Positions 24,252-32,656 of a DNA stretch of 33,722 nt are shown here, piece after piece (within the stretch, counting starts at the first letter, position 1; each line of letters opens with the position of its first letter). This DNA comes from Bacilli bacterium. Lineage in GTDB: Bacteria; Bacillota_I; Bacilli_A; RF39; UBA660. The DNA is taken from contig SKGN01000012.1 in the NCBI GenBank assembly GCA_007117415.1, positions 1-33,722 on the forward strand, in the 5' to 3' direction. Under the pieces are notes generated by a model, which did no database searches, was not told the DNA's origin, and saw nothing but the letters and a program-made list of their open reading frames with translations. The position numbers and the translations under genes were made by a program.

Positions 24252-24800
24252 ATGCTAATGTTAAAAGATATTATTGATGAATCTAATAAAAAACTAAGGA
24301 TAGTAAGTAAAGGAGTGACCTTTCCATTAGATAAAAACGACAAAAAAAGAATAAACGAAATAATTGAATATTTAACTAATAGTCAAATTGAAGAAAGAGC
24401 TCAAAAATATGAATTAAGACCCGGAATGGGTTTGGCCGCTATTCAATTAGGAATTGATAAAAGATTTTTTGTTATTGTACATGAAGAAGAAGAAAAAGAG
24501 TTTAAAAATTATATAATAGTTAATCCAAGAATTTTAAGTCATTCTGAAGAATTAATATATGCTGGTAGCGGTGAAGGATGCTTAAGCGTTAACCGAGATA
24601 TAGATGGTATAGTGCCACGATACGCTAGAATAAAAATTGAATATCAAGATGAAAAAGGAAACAAACAAATCTTAAGAGCGAGAGAAGAATTAGCTATAGC
24701 TGTTCAACATGAAATCGATCATTTAAATGGAATCTTGTTTATTGATAGAATAAATAAAGAAAATCCTTATCAAGATGAAGAAAAAATGAGAATGTTATAA
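24252..24800 (+). CDS. def: Peptide deformylase
   Basis: Metalloenzyme that removes the formyl group from nascent protein N-termini. All three motifs are present: GMGLAAIQLG (58-67), EGCLSV with metal ligand Cys110, and QHEIDHLNG with His153, Glu154 and His157. The 182-residue length and the insertion between motif 1 and motif 2 fit the Gram-positive type 2 enzyme. SD GAGGTGAT precedes ATG 24252; the second ATG at codon 3 is less well placed. A single-gene unit with a terminator that starts at its stop codon. Confidence 0.96.
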   Translation: MLMLKDIIDESNKKLRIVSKGVTFPLDKNDKKRINEIIEYLTNSQIEERAQKYELRPGMGLAAIQLGIDKRFFVIVHEEEEKEFKNYIIVNPRILSHSEELIYAGSGEGCLSVNRDIDGIVPRYARIKIEYQDEKGNKQILRAREELAIAVQHEIDHLNGILFIDRINKENPYQDEEKMRML

Positions 24801-24833
24801 AAAATAACCATTTAATATAAGTGGTTATTTTTT
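24799..24833 (+). terminator. def terminator
   Basis: Twelve-base-pair stem AAAAAATAACCA / TGGTTATTTTTT with an 11-nt loop, overlapping the def stop codon. Confidence 0.85.
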
Positions 24834-24851
24834 ATTAATATTTTTTTTACA

Positions 24852-24880
24852 AAAAACATCTAATTAAATTAGATGTTTTT
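24852..24880 (-). terminator. Terminator downstream of smc and the tiny membrane ORF
   Basis: Thirteen-base-pair perfect stem AAAAACATCTAAT / ATTAGATGTTTTT with a 3-nt core loop. The minus-strand TAA of the tiny ORF overlaps it. Confidence 0.8.
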
Positions 24881-24983
24881 AAATTACTGCTAAAATAACG
24901 ATGATTAAAAGGAGTGTTAAGGCAAAGAATATTTTGAGATTTAACTTTATGCTATTATAAGATTTTATATCTTTCTTAATTAT
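24879..24983 (-). CDS. Putative 33-34-residue membrane protein with AUA or AUU start
   Basis: An open frame of 34 codons reads KKDIKSYNSIKLNLKIF followed by a hydrophobic helix FALTLLLIIVILAVI, a basic-then-hydrophobic layout typical of tiny membrane proteins. GAGGAG lies 5 nt before ATA (24981-24983) and 8 nt before ATT (24978-24980). A stop (TGA) lies only four codons further upstream in frame, and no ATG, GTG or TTG exists between, so a canonical start is impossible. It sits between smc and a strong terminator on the same strand. Either it starts at AUA/AUU, its start has been mutated, or it is not translated. Confidence 0.45.
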   Translation of the reverse strand: MIKKDIKSYNSIKLNLKIFFALTLLLIIVILAVI

Positions 24984-25025
24984 ATCATCTCCTCATTATA
25001 TTATATGAGAAGAATAATCATTTAT

Positions 25026-27977
25026 TCATACTTGAAGTTTTTCTTCTAACTTGACACTTACTAGTTTACTAACACCAGACTCTTGCATTGTAACTCCATA
25101 TAGAACATCAACATATTCCATCGTTTTCTTCTTATGAGTAATAATTATGAACTGGGTTTTCTCTTTAAAATGTTTTAAAAATTTAGCAAAATTTAAAACA
25201 TTTACTTCATCTAAGGCTGCTTCAATCTCATCTAATAAACAAAATGGAACCGGTCTAACCTTTAAAATAGCAAACAATAACGAAATAGCTGTAAGGGCTT
25301 TTTCGCCACCTGATAATAAGGATATATGTTGCAATTTTTTTCCTGGAGGTAGGGCTATAATATCTATTCCTGTTTCTAAAATGTTTTCTGGGTTAACTAG
25401 TTTAAGTTCTGCGTTCCCACCACCAAATAACTGTTTAAACACTGCTTTAAATTCAACTTGAATTAATTTGAATGCTTCTTCAAATAATTCTTTCATTATT
25501 AAATCCATTTCTTCAATTATTTCTAACAAAGTGTTTTCAGCTTTAAATAAATCATTTTTTTGATTTGTTAAAAAATCATATCTTTGGCTCACTCTTTCGT
25601 ATTCTTCTATAGCCGCTATGTTTACAACCCCAAGATCTTTAATTTGCTTCCTTAATATATCAACTTTTTTTCTAGCTTCTTTTTCATCCATCGTTAAGAT
25701 ATATTCATTTCTAGCCTTTTCAAAAGTCATACTATACTCTTCATTTAGCCTGTTTAATAAATTGTCTAATTTAACTTCCAATCGGTTATTATTTATTTCG
25801 GCCTTTTTTAAGGCTTTTTCTTTTTCAGAAAGAACTAGCATTAATTTTCTGGAAATAATTTCATATTCTTCTATTTGTTCTTTATTACTATTAATTTTCT
25901 TGTTTATATCTTCTGTTTTTTGATTCAAATTATCTTTTTGTTTTAACGTTTCATAATAATCATTAACTGTTTTTTCTTCTTCTTCATTTAACATGTCGTT
26001 TAAAATGGCATCAAACCCTTTTAATTCGTTGGTAACGTTGCCTAATCTAATTTGATTTTCACTAATTATTTTTAATTTATTATCAATATTTTGATTGGTT
26101 GAATCTTTTTCTAAGATTAAATGATATTCTTTATGCTCATATTCTTTTATTAAAATATCAACATCATTTAATTTTAATTGATAATTAGAGTATTCTTTAT
26201 CAATGTTATTTAACTTTTTTTCTAATTCCTCAATTTCATATTTTTCGTTAAAAACATTACTTGTTTTTTTATTTTGTCCCCCTGTTATTGAGCCTCCTAT
26301 ATGTAACAATTCACCATCTAAGGTGACGATTTTATAGCGATAATTAATTAGTTTTCCTATTTCATTAGCCCCATCAATATTATTAGCAACTATAACCGCC
26401 CCTAATTGATTTAAAATTATATTTTGATATTTATTTTCATACATCACCAAATTGGACGCTATATCAACAAAAGCAAGATGATTTTTAATTTTATTATAAG
26501 TTTCATCATCTACTTTTCTTGATTTAATAACATTAATAGGAAAAAAGGTTGCTCTTCCTAAATGATTAGTTTTTAAATACCTTATCGCTTCCTTGGCAGC
26601 TTGTTCATCATCAACAACAATAAATTGAGATGATAATCCCAAAGAAATATCAATAGCTGTTACATATTCTTGCTTCGTATCAATTAATTCTCCAATAATA
26701 TTATGAATACCTTTTAATTTAGGAGAAGCTAAAACTGATTTCACAGAATGAAGTAACCTTTGGTTATTTTCAATTGAATTATCAATGATTGACATCTTAT
26801 GTTTGATTTCCGTTTTTTGTAAAATTAATTCTTCCACTTTGTTTATAAGAATTTCTTTTTTTTGCTTATTATCATTTTTAATGTTATTTAAAGCTGCTAT
26901 TCTTTTATCTATGTCAATAATATTTTGGCGCTTATTATCAATTTCTAGATTAGCGGTATCTATATCATTAACTAATTTAAATTGTTGTTCTTTTAACATT
27001 AAAACATTATCATGTAGTTTTATATCATCACTATGATATTTTTTGCGTTCCGTAATTATATTTTTTTGACCACTTAATTTTTCAACCTCACTAGTTATAT
27101 TTATAAGTTCTTTTTGTGTTTTATATAATAATTCGTTTGCTTTAGTATGATCAAATTTAACTTTTTCAAGCGAAACATTATTATTATCTATCTCCGTATT
27201 TAAACTTACTATTTCTTCATTAATCGTTTCTATTTCTTTTTTAGTAAAATGATATTCGTCATTTATTTTTTGAATATCTTCCGCTATTAACGCTATTTCA
27301 ATTTGCTCTAATTCTTTTTTTGAATCTAAAAATATTTGAGCTTTTTCACTTTGATCTTTTAAAGGTGCAACTTGAATTGCTAATTCATTAATAATATCAT
27401 TAACACGAGCTATATTTTCATGCGTTCTATCTAATTTTCTAATAGCCTCGTCTTTTCTTTTTTTATATTTTAAAACACCAGCCGCTTCTTCAAAAATGAT
27501 TCTTCTTTCTTCTGGTCTGCTACTTAAAATATCTTGAATATTCCCTTGCGTAATAATATTAAAGGATTCTTTAGCCATTCCTGAATCAACAATTAAATTA
27601 GTTATATCCTTTAATCGACATTTTTCATTGTTTAAAAAGTATTCGTTTTCGCCTGTTCGGTAAACTACTCTTTTAATAGCTATCTCAGAATAATCAACGG
27701 GAAAATATTTATCTTCATTATCAAATGTTAACACAACTGATGCCAAAGAAGATGGGTTTCTCGTTTTGCTACCAGAAAAAATAACATCAGTCATTGAACC
27801 ACCACCACGTAATGATTTTACACTTTGCTCTCCTAATACCCATCTAACCGCATCAACTATGTTACTTTTTCCAGAACCATTAGGACCCACAATACCAGTA
27901 ATTCCTCTTTCAAAGTCAATATTTAATTTGTCAACAAAAGATTTAAATCCTGCTATCTTAATTTGTTTTAAATACAT
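25026..27977 (-). CDS. smc: Chromosome segregation protein SMC
   Basis: Condensin ATPase that organises the nucleoid. Walker A GPNGSGKSN is at 31-39 with VRWVLGEQSVKSLRGG after it, then a long coiled coil, a hinge domain around residues 390-540, a return coil, the signature LSGGE (888-892) and Walker B CLLDEIEAALDE (913-924). The head and hinge are complete, but the length is only 983 residues against about 1180 in Bacillus, so the arms are shorter, as in Mollicutes. The start ATG follows AAGGTGA, and the gap to rnc is 11 nt, the Bacillus rnc-smc order. Stop is TGA. ftsY, which follows in Bacillus, is absent. Confidence 0.96.
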   Translation of the reverse strand: MYLKQIKIAGFKSFVDKLNIDFERGITGIVGPNGSGKSNIVDAVRWVLGEQSVKSLRGGGSMTDVIFSGSKTRNPSSLASVVLTFDNEDKYFPVDYSEIAIKRVVYRTGENEYFLNNEKCRLKDITNLIVDSGMAKESFNIITQGNIQDILSSRPEERRIIFEEAAGVLKYKKRKDEAIRKLDRTHENIARVNDIINELAIQVAPLKDQSEKAQIFLDSKKELEQIEIALIAEDIQKINDEYHFTKKEIETINEEIVSLNTEIDNNNVSLEKVKFDHTKANELLYKTQKELINITSEVEKLSGQKNIITERKKYHSDDIKLHDNVLMLKEQQFKLVNDIDTANLEIDNKRQNIIDIDKRIAALNNIKNDNKQKKEILINKVEELILQKTEIKHKMSIIDNSIENNQRLLHSVKSVLASPKLKGIHNIIGELIDTKQEYVTAIDISLGLSSQFIVVDDEQAAKEAIRYLKTNHLGRATFFPINVIKSRKVDDETYNKIKNHLAFVDIASNLVMYENKYQNIILNQLGAVIVANNIDGANEIGKLINYRYKIVTLDGELLHIGGSITGGQNKKTSNVFNEKYEIEELEKKLNNIDKEYSNYQLKLNDVDILIKEYEHKEYHLILEKDSTNQNIDNKLKIISENQIRLGNVTNELKGFDAILNDMLNEEEEKTVNDYYETLKQKDNLNQKTEDINKKINSNKEQIEEYEIISRKLMLVLSEKEKALKKAEINNNRLEVKLDNLLNRLNEEYSMTFEKARNEYILTMDEKEARKKVDILRKQIKDLGVVNIAAIEEYERVSQRYDFLTNQKNDLFKAENTLLEIIEEMDLIMKELFEEAFKLIQVEFKAVFKQLFGGGNAELKLVNPENILETGIDIIALPPGKKLQHISLLSGGEKALTAISLLFAILKVRPVPFCLLDEIEAALDEVNVLNFAKFLKHFKEKTQFIIITHKKKTMEYVDVLYGVTMQESGVSKLVSVKLEEKLQV

Positions 27978-27988
27978 AACTTCACCTT

Positions 27989-28651
27989 CTATTCAACTCT
28001 TTTGTTTAAGGCATCTTTTGCCGCTTCTTGTTCTGCTTGTTTTTTAGAACTAGCAATACCTATCCCTAGTTTAATCCCCCCAACTAAAACAGCTATAGTA
28101 AAGATCTTATTATGGGGTGGTCCTACTTGTTTTATTATTTCATATTCAATTGCTTTTTGATTTGTTTGAACAATTTCTTGTAATAAAGATTTATAATCAA
28201 CAAAAAAATCAGTATCAGGATTTTCAATAATAGGGATAATTTTATTAAAAATAAATTCCTTTACCTTTTCTAATCCTTGATCAATATAAATAGCGCCTAA
28301 AAAAGCTTCAAATGTATCAGCTAAAATAGCTTTGCGGAATTTCCCGCCACTAGATTCTTCGCCTTTTCCCACTTTTATATATTCGTTAAAATTTAATTTA
28401 ATAGCATATTCATATAAAGCGTTCTCACACACATAAGCAGCTCTTAATTTAGTCATTTTACCCTCTTCTAAATTCTTACTTATATATAAATACTCACTTA
28501 TAACTAAATCTAAAACAGAGTCACCTAAAAATTCTAATCTTTCATAATTATCTTTGAGACCATGCTCATTACAATAAGACGAATGAGAAAAAGCCTGCTC
28601 GTATATACTTATGTTATTGGGTCTTATGTTCAACCTTTTTAGTATTTCCAT
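27989..28651 (-). CDS. rnc: Ribonuclease III
   Basis: Double-strand-specific endoribonuclease for rRNA and mRNA processing. The catalytic signature ERLEFLGDSVLDL spans 37-49 (Glu40, Asp44), and the second acidic pair is Asp112 and Glu115 in ADTFEAFLGAIY. A double-stranded RNA-binding domain occupies about 150-218 (DYKSLLQEIVQ to SSKKQAEQEAAKDAL). 220 residues, full length. The SD is AAAAGGTGA. Its promoter sits so close that the leader is only about ten bases. Confidence 0.96.
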   Translation of the reverse strand: MEILKRLNIRPNNISIYEQAFSHSSYCNEHGLKDNYERLEFLGDSVLDLVISEYLYISKNLEEGKMTKLRAAYVCENALYEYAIKLNFNEYIKVGKGEESSGGKFRKAILADTFEAFLGAIYIDQGLEKVKEFIFNKIIPIIENPDTDFFVDYKSLLQEIVQTNQKAIEYEIIKQVGPPHNKIFTIAVLVGGIKLGIGIASSKKQAEQEAAKDALNKRVE

Positions 28652-28667
28652 TATATCACCTTTTATA

Positions 28668-28676
28668 TTATATCAT
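28668..28676 (-). promoter_or_regulatory. rnc-smc promoter (extended -10)
   Basis: Minus-strand TGATATAAT. A second copy of the same nine bases overlaps the rnc start codon, at 28650-28658, and is too far downstream to be the promoter. Confidence 0.45.
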
Positions 28677-28708
28677 GTTTTTGTAAAATTTTTCTTCTAT
28701 ATAAAAAA

Positions 28709-28725
28709 AAGACTGGGAAAGTCTT
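28709..28725 (-). terminator. Terminator of the yidD-lipoprotein unit
   Basis: Six-base-pair stem AAGACT / AGTCTT with a 5-nt loop and eight Us on the minus strand, just after the lipoprotein stop. Confidence 0.75.
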
Positions 28726-28728
28726 CTA

Positions 28729-29589
28729 TTAATATACTTGTTTTTGTAAAAAATCAATATTCTTATTCATAACATCAATAAAATTTATTCTTTCTTGTCG
28801 TTCTTGTTCAGTTAAGTTAGTACCCGTATTTAAAGGCTGTAATTCAACCTCATATGTATTAATAAACTCTGTTATAGTATCATTAATATCCTGATCACTT
28901 TTAACAAATATATATTTTATTTTACCTTTTTCAATCATTTCTCTTACATCGCTAATTTTTCTAGCACTTAACGCTGATTCTTCTAATGAAATAACTTCAA
29001 AGCCATATTTTTCTAAAAACAGAAAAACATTATTAGATACTATCAAAGTTTTATTTTCAGCATTTCGAGCAATTAAGTTTAATTCAGCATCAATTTCGGA
29101 TAATTTTATTTTAATATTTTCATAATTATTATTAATTTCATTTTTTAAATAGGGATTAGTTATATATTCTTCAAATCCCATCTTTATGTTTTGAGCTAAC
29201 ATGAGAAAATTAGAGGGATCTAACCATAATTCTTCCATTCCATAAGAGTATTCCATATTCATGGCTCCATCAATTATTTTTAATTTTCGATTAATATTCA
29301 ACATTTCAATAGCATAATTTTTCTCATTACTAAGTCCATTATAAATATAAAGTCCACCTTGACTATAATCTTGCAGTTGTTTGTTGGTTAATTTATAACT
29401 GATTACATCAACATTGCTAGGATATATACTTATAATCTCAGCGTGTTCTCCATACAAGAAGTTAGTAATATATTCAATCGGATAAACGGTTGTATAAATT
29501 ATAATACCCTCCATCGTGTCTTTTTTAAAACAGCCTGAAACATTTAATATTAACACTAAAATAAATAATATTGATAATATTTTTTTCAT
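28729..29589 (-). CDS. ZnuA/TroA-like substrate-binding lipoprotein lacking metal ligands
   Basis: A 286-residue lipoprotein with signal peptide and lipobox VSGC (Cys20). The fold of metal-ABC binding proteins is clear: TTVYPIEYITNFLYGEHAEI (33-52), ELWLDPSNFLMLAQNI (120-135), a KYGFEVISLEE region, and NLTEQERQERINFIDVMNKN (258-277), which matches the usual LTEEE...YLxxMxxNL end. The four metal ligands are all replaced: His at Ile63, His at Glu120, His at Asn186 and the acidic ligand at about Lys230. It starts 2 nt after yidD, with AGGAGG inside the yidD end. No permease or ATPase genes are adjacent. The ligand is probably not zinc or manganese in the usual geometry. Confidence 0.85.
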   Translation of the reverse strand: MKKILSILFILVLILNVSGCFKKDTMEGIIIYTTVYPIEYITNFLYGEHAEIISIYPSNVDVISYKLTNKQLQDYSQGGLYIYNGLSNEKNYAIEMLNINRKLKIIDGAMNMEYSYGMEELWLDPSNFLMLAQNIKMGFEEYITNPYLKNEINNNYENIKIKLSEIDAELNLIARNAENKTLIVSNNVFLFLEKYGFEVISLEESALSARKISDVREMIEKGKIKYIFVKSDQDINDTITEFINTYEVELQPLNTGTNLTEQERQERINFIDVMNKNIDFLQKQVY

Positions 29590-29591
29590 TA

Positions 29592-29807
29592 TTACCTCCT
29601 AGGTGGTACTGGCTCATATCCGTATGTTCCCCACGGGTTACACCTTAATATTCTTTTTATTGAAGATATAGTTCCATAAAAACAACCATAAGTTTCAATA
29701 GCCTCTATAGCGTAATTAGAACACGTTGGAATATGCCGACAATAATTATGCCATGGACCAGGAACTATTTGATAAAATTTAATTAACTTTATCATTATTT
29801 TTTTCAT
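29592..29807 (-). CDS. yidD: Membrane protein insertion efficiency factor YidD
   Basis: A 71-residue amphipathic protein that aids YidC-dependent membrane insertion. Hallmarks are IKFYQIVPGPW (9-19), CRHIPTCSNYAIEAIETYG (23-41) and RCNPWGTYGYEPVP (55-68), with Cys23, Cys29, Cys42 and Cys56. The start at 29807 has only a GGTGG-type SD; an ATG at codon 5 is an alternative. A TTTACA-17-TAAAAT promoter lies at 29823-29851, between the tRNA genes and yidD. Confidence 0.95.
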   Translation of the reverse strand: MKKIMIKLIKFYQIVPGPWHNYCRHIPTCSNYAIEAIETYGCFYGTISSIKRILRCNPWGTYGYEPVPPRR

Positions 29808-29822
29808 ATAACCACCAATTAT

Positions 29823-29851
29823 ATTTTACGATATATTTATCTTTTTGTAAA
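29823..29851 (-). promoter_or_regulatory. yidD promoter
   Basis: Minus-strand TTTACA (29846-29851), 17-nt spacer, TAAAAT (29823-29828). ATTTTAC and GTAAAAT arms make it an inverted repeat around the spacer. Confidence 0.5.
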
Positions 29852-29892
29852 ATATAACTCCCTTTTATTATACTTATATTGCTAAATTAAGA

Positions 29893-29966
29893 TGGTGCCG
29901 AAGGACAGAATTGAACTGTCATCTGATGCTTACCATGCATCTGTTTTACCACTAAACTACATCGGC
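29893..29966 (-). tRNA. tRNA-Thr (GGT)
   Basis: Cloverleaf by eye: acceptor GCCGATG/CTTCGGC, D-stem GTTT/AAAC, anticodon stem GATGC/GCATC with loop ATGGTAA (anticodon GGT), variable AGAT, T-stem GACAG/CTGTC with loop TTCAATT, discriminator A and encoded CCA. The sixth acceptor pair is a T-T mismatch. Confidence 0.93.
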
Positions 29967-29967
29967 G

Positions 29968-30044
29968 TGGCGTCCACGGGGGGTCTCGAACCTCCGACCT
30001 ATCCCTTAGGAGGGGATTGCTCTATCCAACTGAGCTACGTGGAC
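29968..30044 (-). tRNA. tRNA-Arg (CCT)
   Basis: Cloverleaf by eye: acceptor GTCCACG/CGTGGAC, D-stem GCTC/GAGC, anticodon stem ATCCC/GGGAT with loop CTCCTAA (anticodon CCT), T-arm GGAGG-TTCGAGA-CCCCC, discriminator G and encoded CCA. The middle T-stem pair is an A-C mismatch. One base separates it from tRNA-Thr, so both come from one transcript. Confidence 0.93.
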
Positions 30045-30061
30045 AACACATATATAATAAC

Positions 30062-30092
30062 ATAAGATACTACCTATTGGGTAGTATCTTAT
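30062..30092 (-). terminator. Hairpin between the HD gene and the tRNA genes
   Basis: Thirteen-base-pair stem ATAAGATACTACC / GGTAGTATCTTAT with loop TATTG. There is no clean U-run on either strand, so termination is likely but not certain. Confidence 0.5.
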
Positions 30093-30110
30093 AAACTTAT
30101 GGTACTTCTT

Positions 30111-30617
30111 TTATTGTCTTAAACCAATTTTAACAACATTAAAAAGAAAAACAAACCATAAAGAAAATTTATATCTAAATTTTATTCCATATTCATATGT
30201 ACCCACTATTTTATCCATTACATTTATTACCCAACCTTCTATATGCTTAGTTGGTTTAATAGTCATTGGAAACATATGGGTTTCAATAATGTTTTTTTCT
30301 TTTTCAGAAACATTAAAACGTTCAACAGCGTTTTTAGCAGCTATTTGAGGATGTTGATAATTAGCTTTTAGATAGTCAACAAAGTTATCCTCTTGAATAC
30401 AACCATAAAAGTCATGTAATAAACCGGCTACGGCTGCTGTTTTATAATCGAGTTTTAATTTTTTAGCCAACTTATATGAGAAATAGGAAACTCTTCTTGA
30501 ATGTGTTAATCGATCAGTCCCATGATGGAGATGATTAGCGATTTTCATAAATTCTTCATCTTTTTGAATATGTTTGACTATCTCATAATATTGTTTGTCA
30601 CATTCATTAACCTTCAT
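30111..30617 (-). CDS. HD-domain hydrolase
   Basis: A 168-residue protein with HD-superfamily metal ligands: His39 in LTHSRRV, His68-Asp69 in GLLHDFYG, and probably His89, His114 and Asp135. Such proteins hydrolyse phosphate bonds of nucleotides or related compounds; the substrate is unknown. Unusually, the C-terminus is hydrophobic (SLWFVFLFNVVKIGL, 152-166), so it may sit on the membrane. ATG has AGGAG 9 nt upstream. A TTGAAG-17-TATTAT promoter is at 30647-30675. Confidence 0.85.
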   Translation of the reverse strand: MKVNECDKQYYEIVKHIQKDEEFMKIANHLHHGTDRLTHSRRVSYFSYKLAKKLKLDYKTAAVAGLLHDFYGCIQEDNFVDYLKANYQHPQIAAKNAVERFNVSEKEKNIIETHMFPMTIKPTKHIEGWVINVMDKIVGTYEYGIKFRYKFSLWFVFLFNVVKIGLRQ

Positions 30618-30883
30618 CTAATGCTGCTCCTCTCTTGCATATTAACATAATATGAAAAATTATCTAAAACTTCAATAATATACAACTATCTTTATATTTT
30701 ATTAAAAATAATTTTTTTTAATAACAAAAAAATATATAAACATAATATCATAAGAAGCATAAAAATTCTAGTTTTTTATCATTTTTTAAAAAAATTAATA
30801 GCTATAAAGTTGATTTAAAATAATTTTATCATATATAGAGCGTAATTCTTCATGTATATGTCAACTAAGTGTAATGTTAATAT
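30618..30883. other. Longest non-coding stretch (266 bp)
   Basis: Extremely AT-rich, with many poly-A/T runs. It holds the HD-gene promoter (minus-strand TTGAAG at 30670-30675, TATTAT at 30647-30652). I see no terminator for the ZIP gene, no RNA gene and no ORF with an SD in the rest. Confidence 0.6.
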
Positions 30884-31666
30884 TTAAATAAATAACCATA
30901 AACTACTGGCCATAAAAAACATTCCTCCTACTAATCCATATATAGAAAGATAATTCTCACCATATTCTCTAGCGGTAGGGAGTAGTTCTTTAAATGATAT
31001 ATATACCATTATACCTGCTATAACTGAATATATTAAACCAAATAACACTTTATTCATAAATGGAATTAAAAATAAATATCCTACTAATGCCCCTATTGGT
31101 TCGGCCATACCTGATATAAAGGAATACATAAAAGCTTTTTCTTTGCTACCAGTAGCGTAATAAATAGGAACTGATACTGAAATTCCTTCTGGTATATTAT
31201 GGATGGCTATGGCAATAACAATCGGTATTCCCACATTAAATGAATACAGTGACGTAATAAAAGAAGTTATACCCTCAGGAAAATTATGGATAAAAATAAC
31301 CAACGCGGTAATTAATCCTGTTCTCATAAGCTTTACTTTACTTTGACGCTTCTTACGAATGACTAATAAATTAAATTTATTAGGGATAAATTTGTTTATT
31401 AATTCAGTTAACAACATCCCACTAAAAAAACCTATCATTGTATACATAGTGCCTATTTTTTGCCCATAATAAGAACTTAAAATATGAATTGATTCATCAA
31501 ATATTTTAACCATAGAAACATAGATCATTACTCCAGCAGCAAAACCTAAGGTAATAGCTAAATATTTAGGATTATTCTTTTTAAAAAACAAACCAATACA
31601 ACCACCTAATCCAGTCGATAGTCCCGCTAACAATGATAAAGTGAACGCTAAAATAGTATTATTCAT
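30884..31666 (-). CDS. ZIP-family divalent metal transporter (ZupT-like)
   Basis: A 260-residue membrane protein with about eight helices. The binuclear metal site helices carry HNFPEG (127-132) and HNIPEG (156-161), with GMAEP (186-190) in the next helix. A Lys/Arg-rich loop is at 104-116. This fits a zinc or other divalent cation importer of the ZIP/ZupT type. The start ATG follows AAGAGGT. It is a single gene between the ABC exporter terminator and the 266-bp AT-rich gap. Its link with the ZnuA-like lipoprotein two genes away is only positional. Confidence 0.93.
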   Translation of the reverse strand: MNNTILAFTLSLLAGLSTGLGGCIGLFFKKNNPKYLAITLGFAAGVMIYVSMVKIFDESIHILSSYYGQKIGTMYTMIGFFSGMLLTELINKFIPNKFNLLVIRKKRQSKVKLMRTGLITALVIFIHNFPEGITSFITSLYSFNVGIPIVIAIAIHNIPEGISVSVPIYYATGSKEKAFMYSFISGMAEPIGALVGYLFLIPFMNKVLFGLIYSVIAGIMVYISFKELLPTAREYGENYLSIYGLVGGMFFMASSLWLFI

Positions 31667-31719
31667 AATTACCTCTTAATTATCTTTTTTTAATTATATG
31701 ATTGAATATACAATTAAAT

Positions 31720-31763
31720 AAAAAAGAATTCATTGACCATTTCAAATCAATGAATTCTTTTTT
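31720..31763 (-). terminator. Terminator of the ABC exporter operon
   Basis: Seventeen-base-pair perfect stem, arms 31720-31736 and 31747-31763, A-rich 5' and T-rich 3' so it can work on both strands. Confidence 0.85.
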
Positions 31764-31777
31764 ATGATAAATATTTA

Positions 31778-32653
31778 TTAGTGTTTCATTTTAGTAACTC
31801 TAATGACTGATAAAAGGAAAAAAATAATGGCTATTAAAAATAAAATTCCTATCATAGTTAAATAACGAACTTGGTTATTACCAATAATTAATATATTACC
31901 CATAAAGACATTATAATCATAAAGAGCCTTGCTTGGAGCATTAGCAAAAACAATGCTAGTAGGACCTTTGGTAAATATTTCTTTAAACATAGCGGCACTA
32001 TAAGTAACCGGTATAAACTTAACTATATTTTGAATAAAGTCAGGCATTACCCCCATTGGAACATAAACGCCGGCTAAAAACCCAATTAAGGTTCCTACAA
32101 TTGAGGATACTACCGATACTGTTTTCTCATTTTTGATAAAAGTAAAGCCAAAGAAAGAAATACTAGCTACAGCTATAACGGAAAAGATAATACCTATTAT
32201 TACTTTTATATTATCAAACATTGATAGTAATTCACCACCAACAAAGACAATATATAATTGAGCCAAAACAAAAGAAATCAAGGTCATCATTATTCCTAAT
32301 ATTATTGAAGATAAAACATATCCTAAAACAAGCTGAGATCTTTTAATAGGGGCAACAATAAAATCTTTAATAAATAATTTTTCTTTATCTTCAACCATTA
32401 CCGATAAAGTGGCAATGGTAATAGTAACCGCATTAACAGCGATAATTCCGCCCATAATCCAGGCGTTAACCAGCCATTTTACCCCTTCTTCAACTTGATG
32501 TTCATGAATAAGTTGCTGAGTTAACATATCACCTAAAAACAAAGCATAAAGACCAATTATAATTAGCATTGATAAAAATGAGAAAAAGACAGCTGATTTG
32601 TTTCTTAAATATAATTTTATATTTCGACTAGTTATTTTTAATATAATATTCAT
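31778..32653 (-). CDS. ABC-2 type transporter permease
   Basis: A 291-residue membrane protein with six predicted helices. It has a long exterior loop after helix 1 and the ABC2 signature area VPMGVMPDFIQNIVKFIPVTY, in which the helix before it (GTLIGFLAGVY) re-enters the membrane. It pairs with the ATPase gene 3 nt upstream to form a DrrAB-like exporter. The substrate (drug, lipid or peptide) cannot be read from sequence. AAAGGAG precedes the ATG and overlaps the ATPase 3' end. The last residues SVIRVTKMKH are basic and cytoplasmic. Confidence 0.92.
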   Translation of the reverse strand: MNIILKITSRNIKLYLRNKSAVFFSFLSMLIIIGLYALFLGDMLTQQLIHEHQVEEGVKWLVNAWIMGGIIAVNAVTITIATLSVMVEDKEKLFIKDFIVAPIKRSQLVLGYVLSSIILGIMMTLISFVLAQLYIVFVGGELLSMFDNIKVIIGIIFSVIAVASISFFGFTFIKNEKTVSVVSSIVGTLIGFLAGVYVPMGVMPDFIQNIVKFIPVTYSAAMFKEIFTKGPTSIVFANAPSKALYDYNVFMGNILIIGNNQVRYLTMIGILFLIAIIFFLLSVIRVTKMKH

Positions 32654-32656
32654 TAC

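Noticed and set aside
30692-30760. 22-codon hydrophobic minus-strand ORF in the AT-rich gap
   Set aside because: No SD, and poly-T codons give hydrophobic residues by chance.
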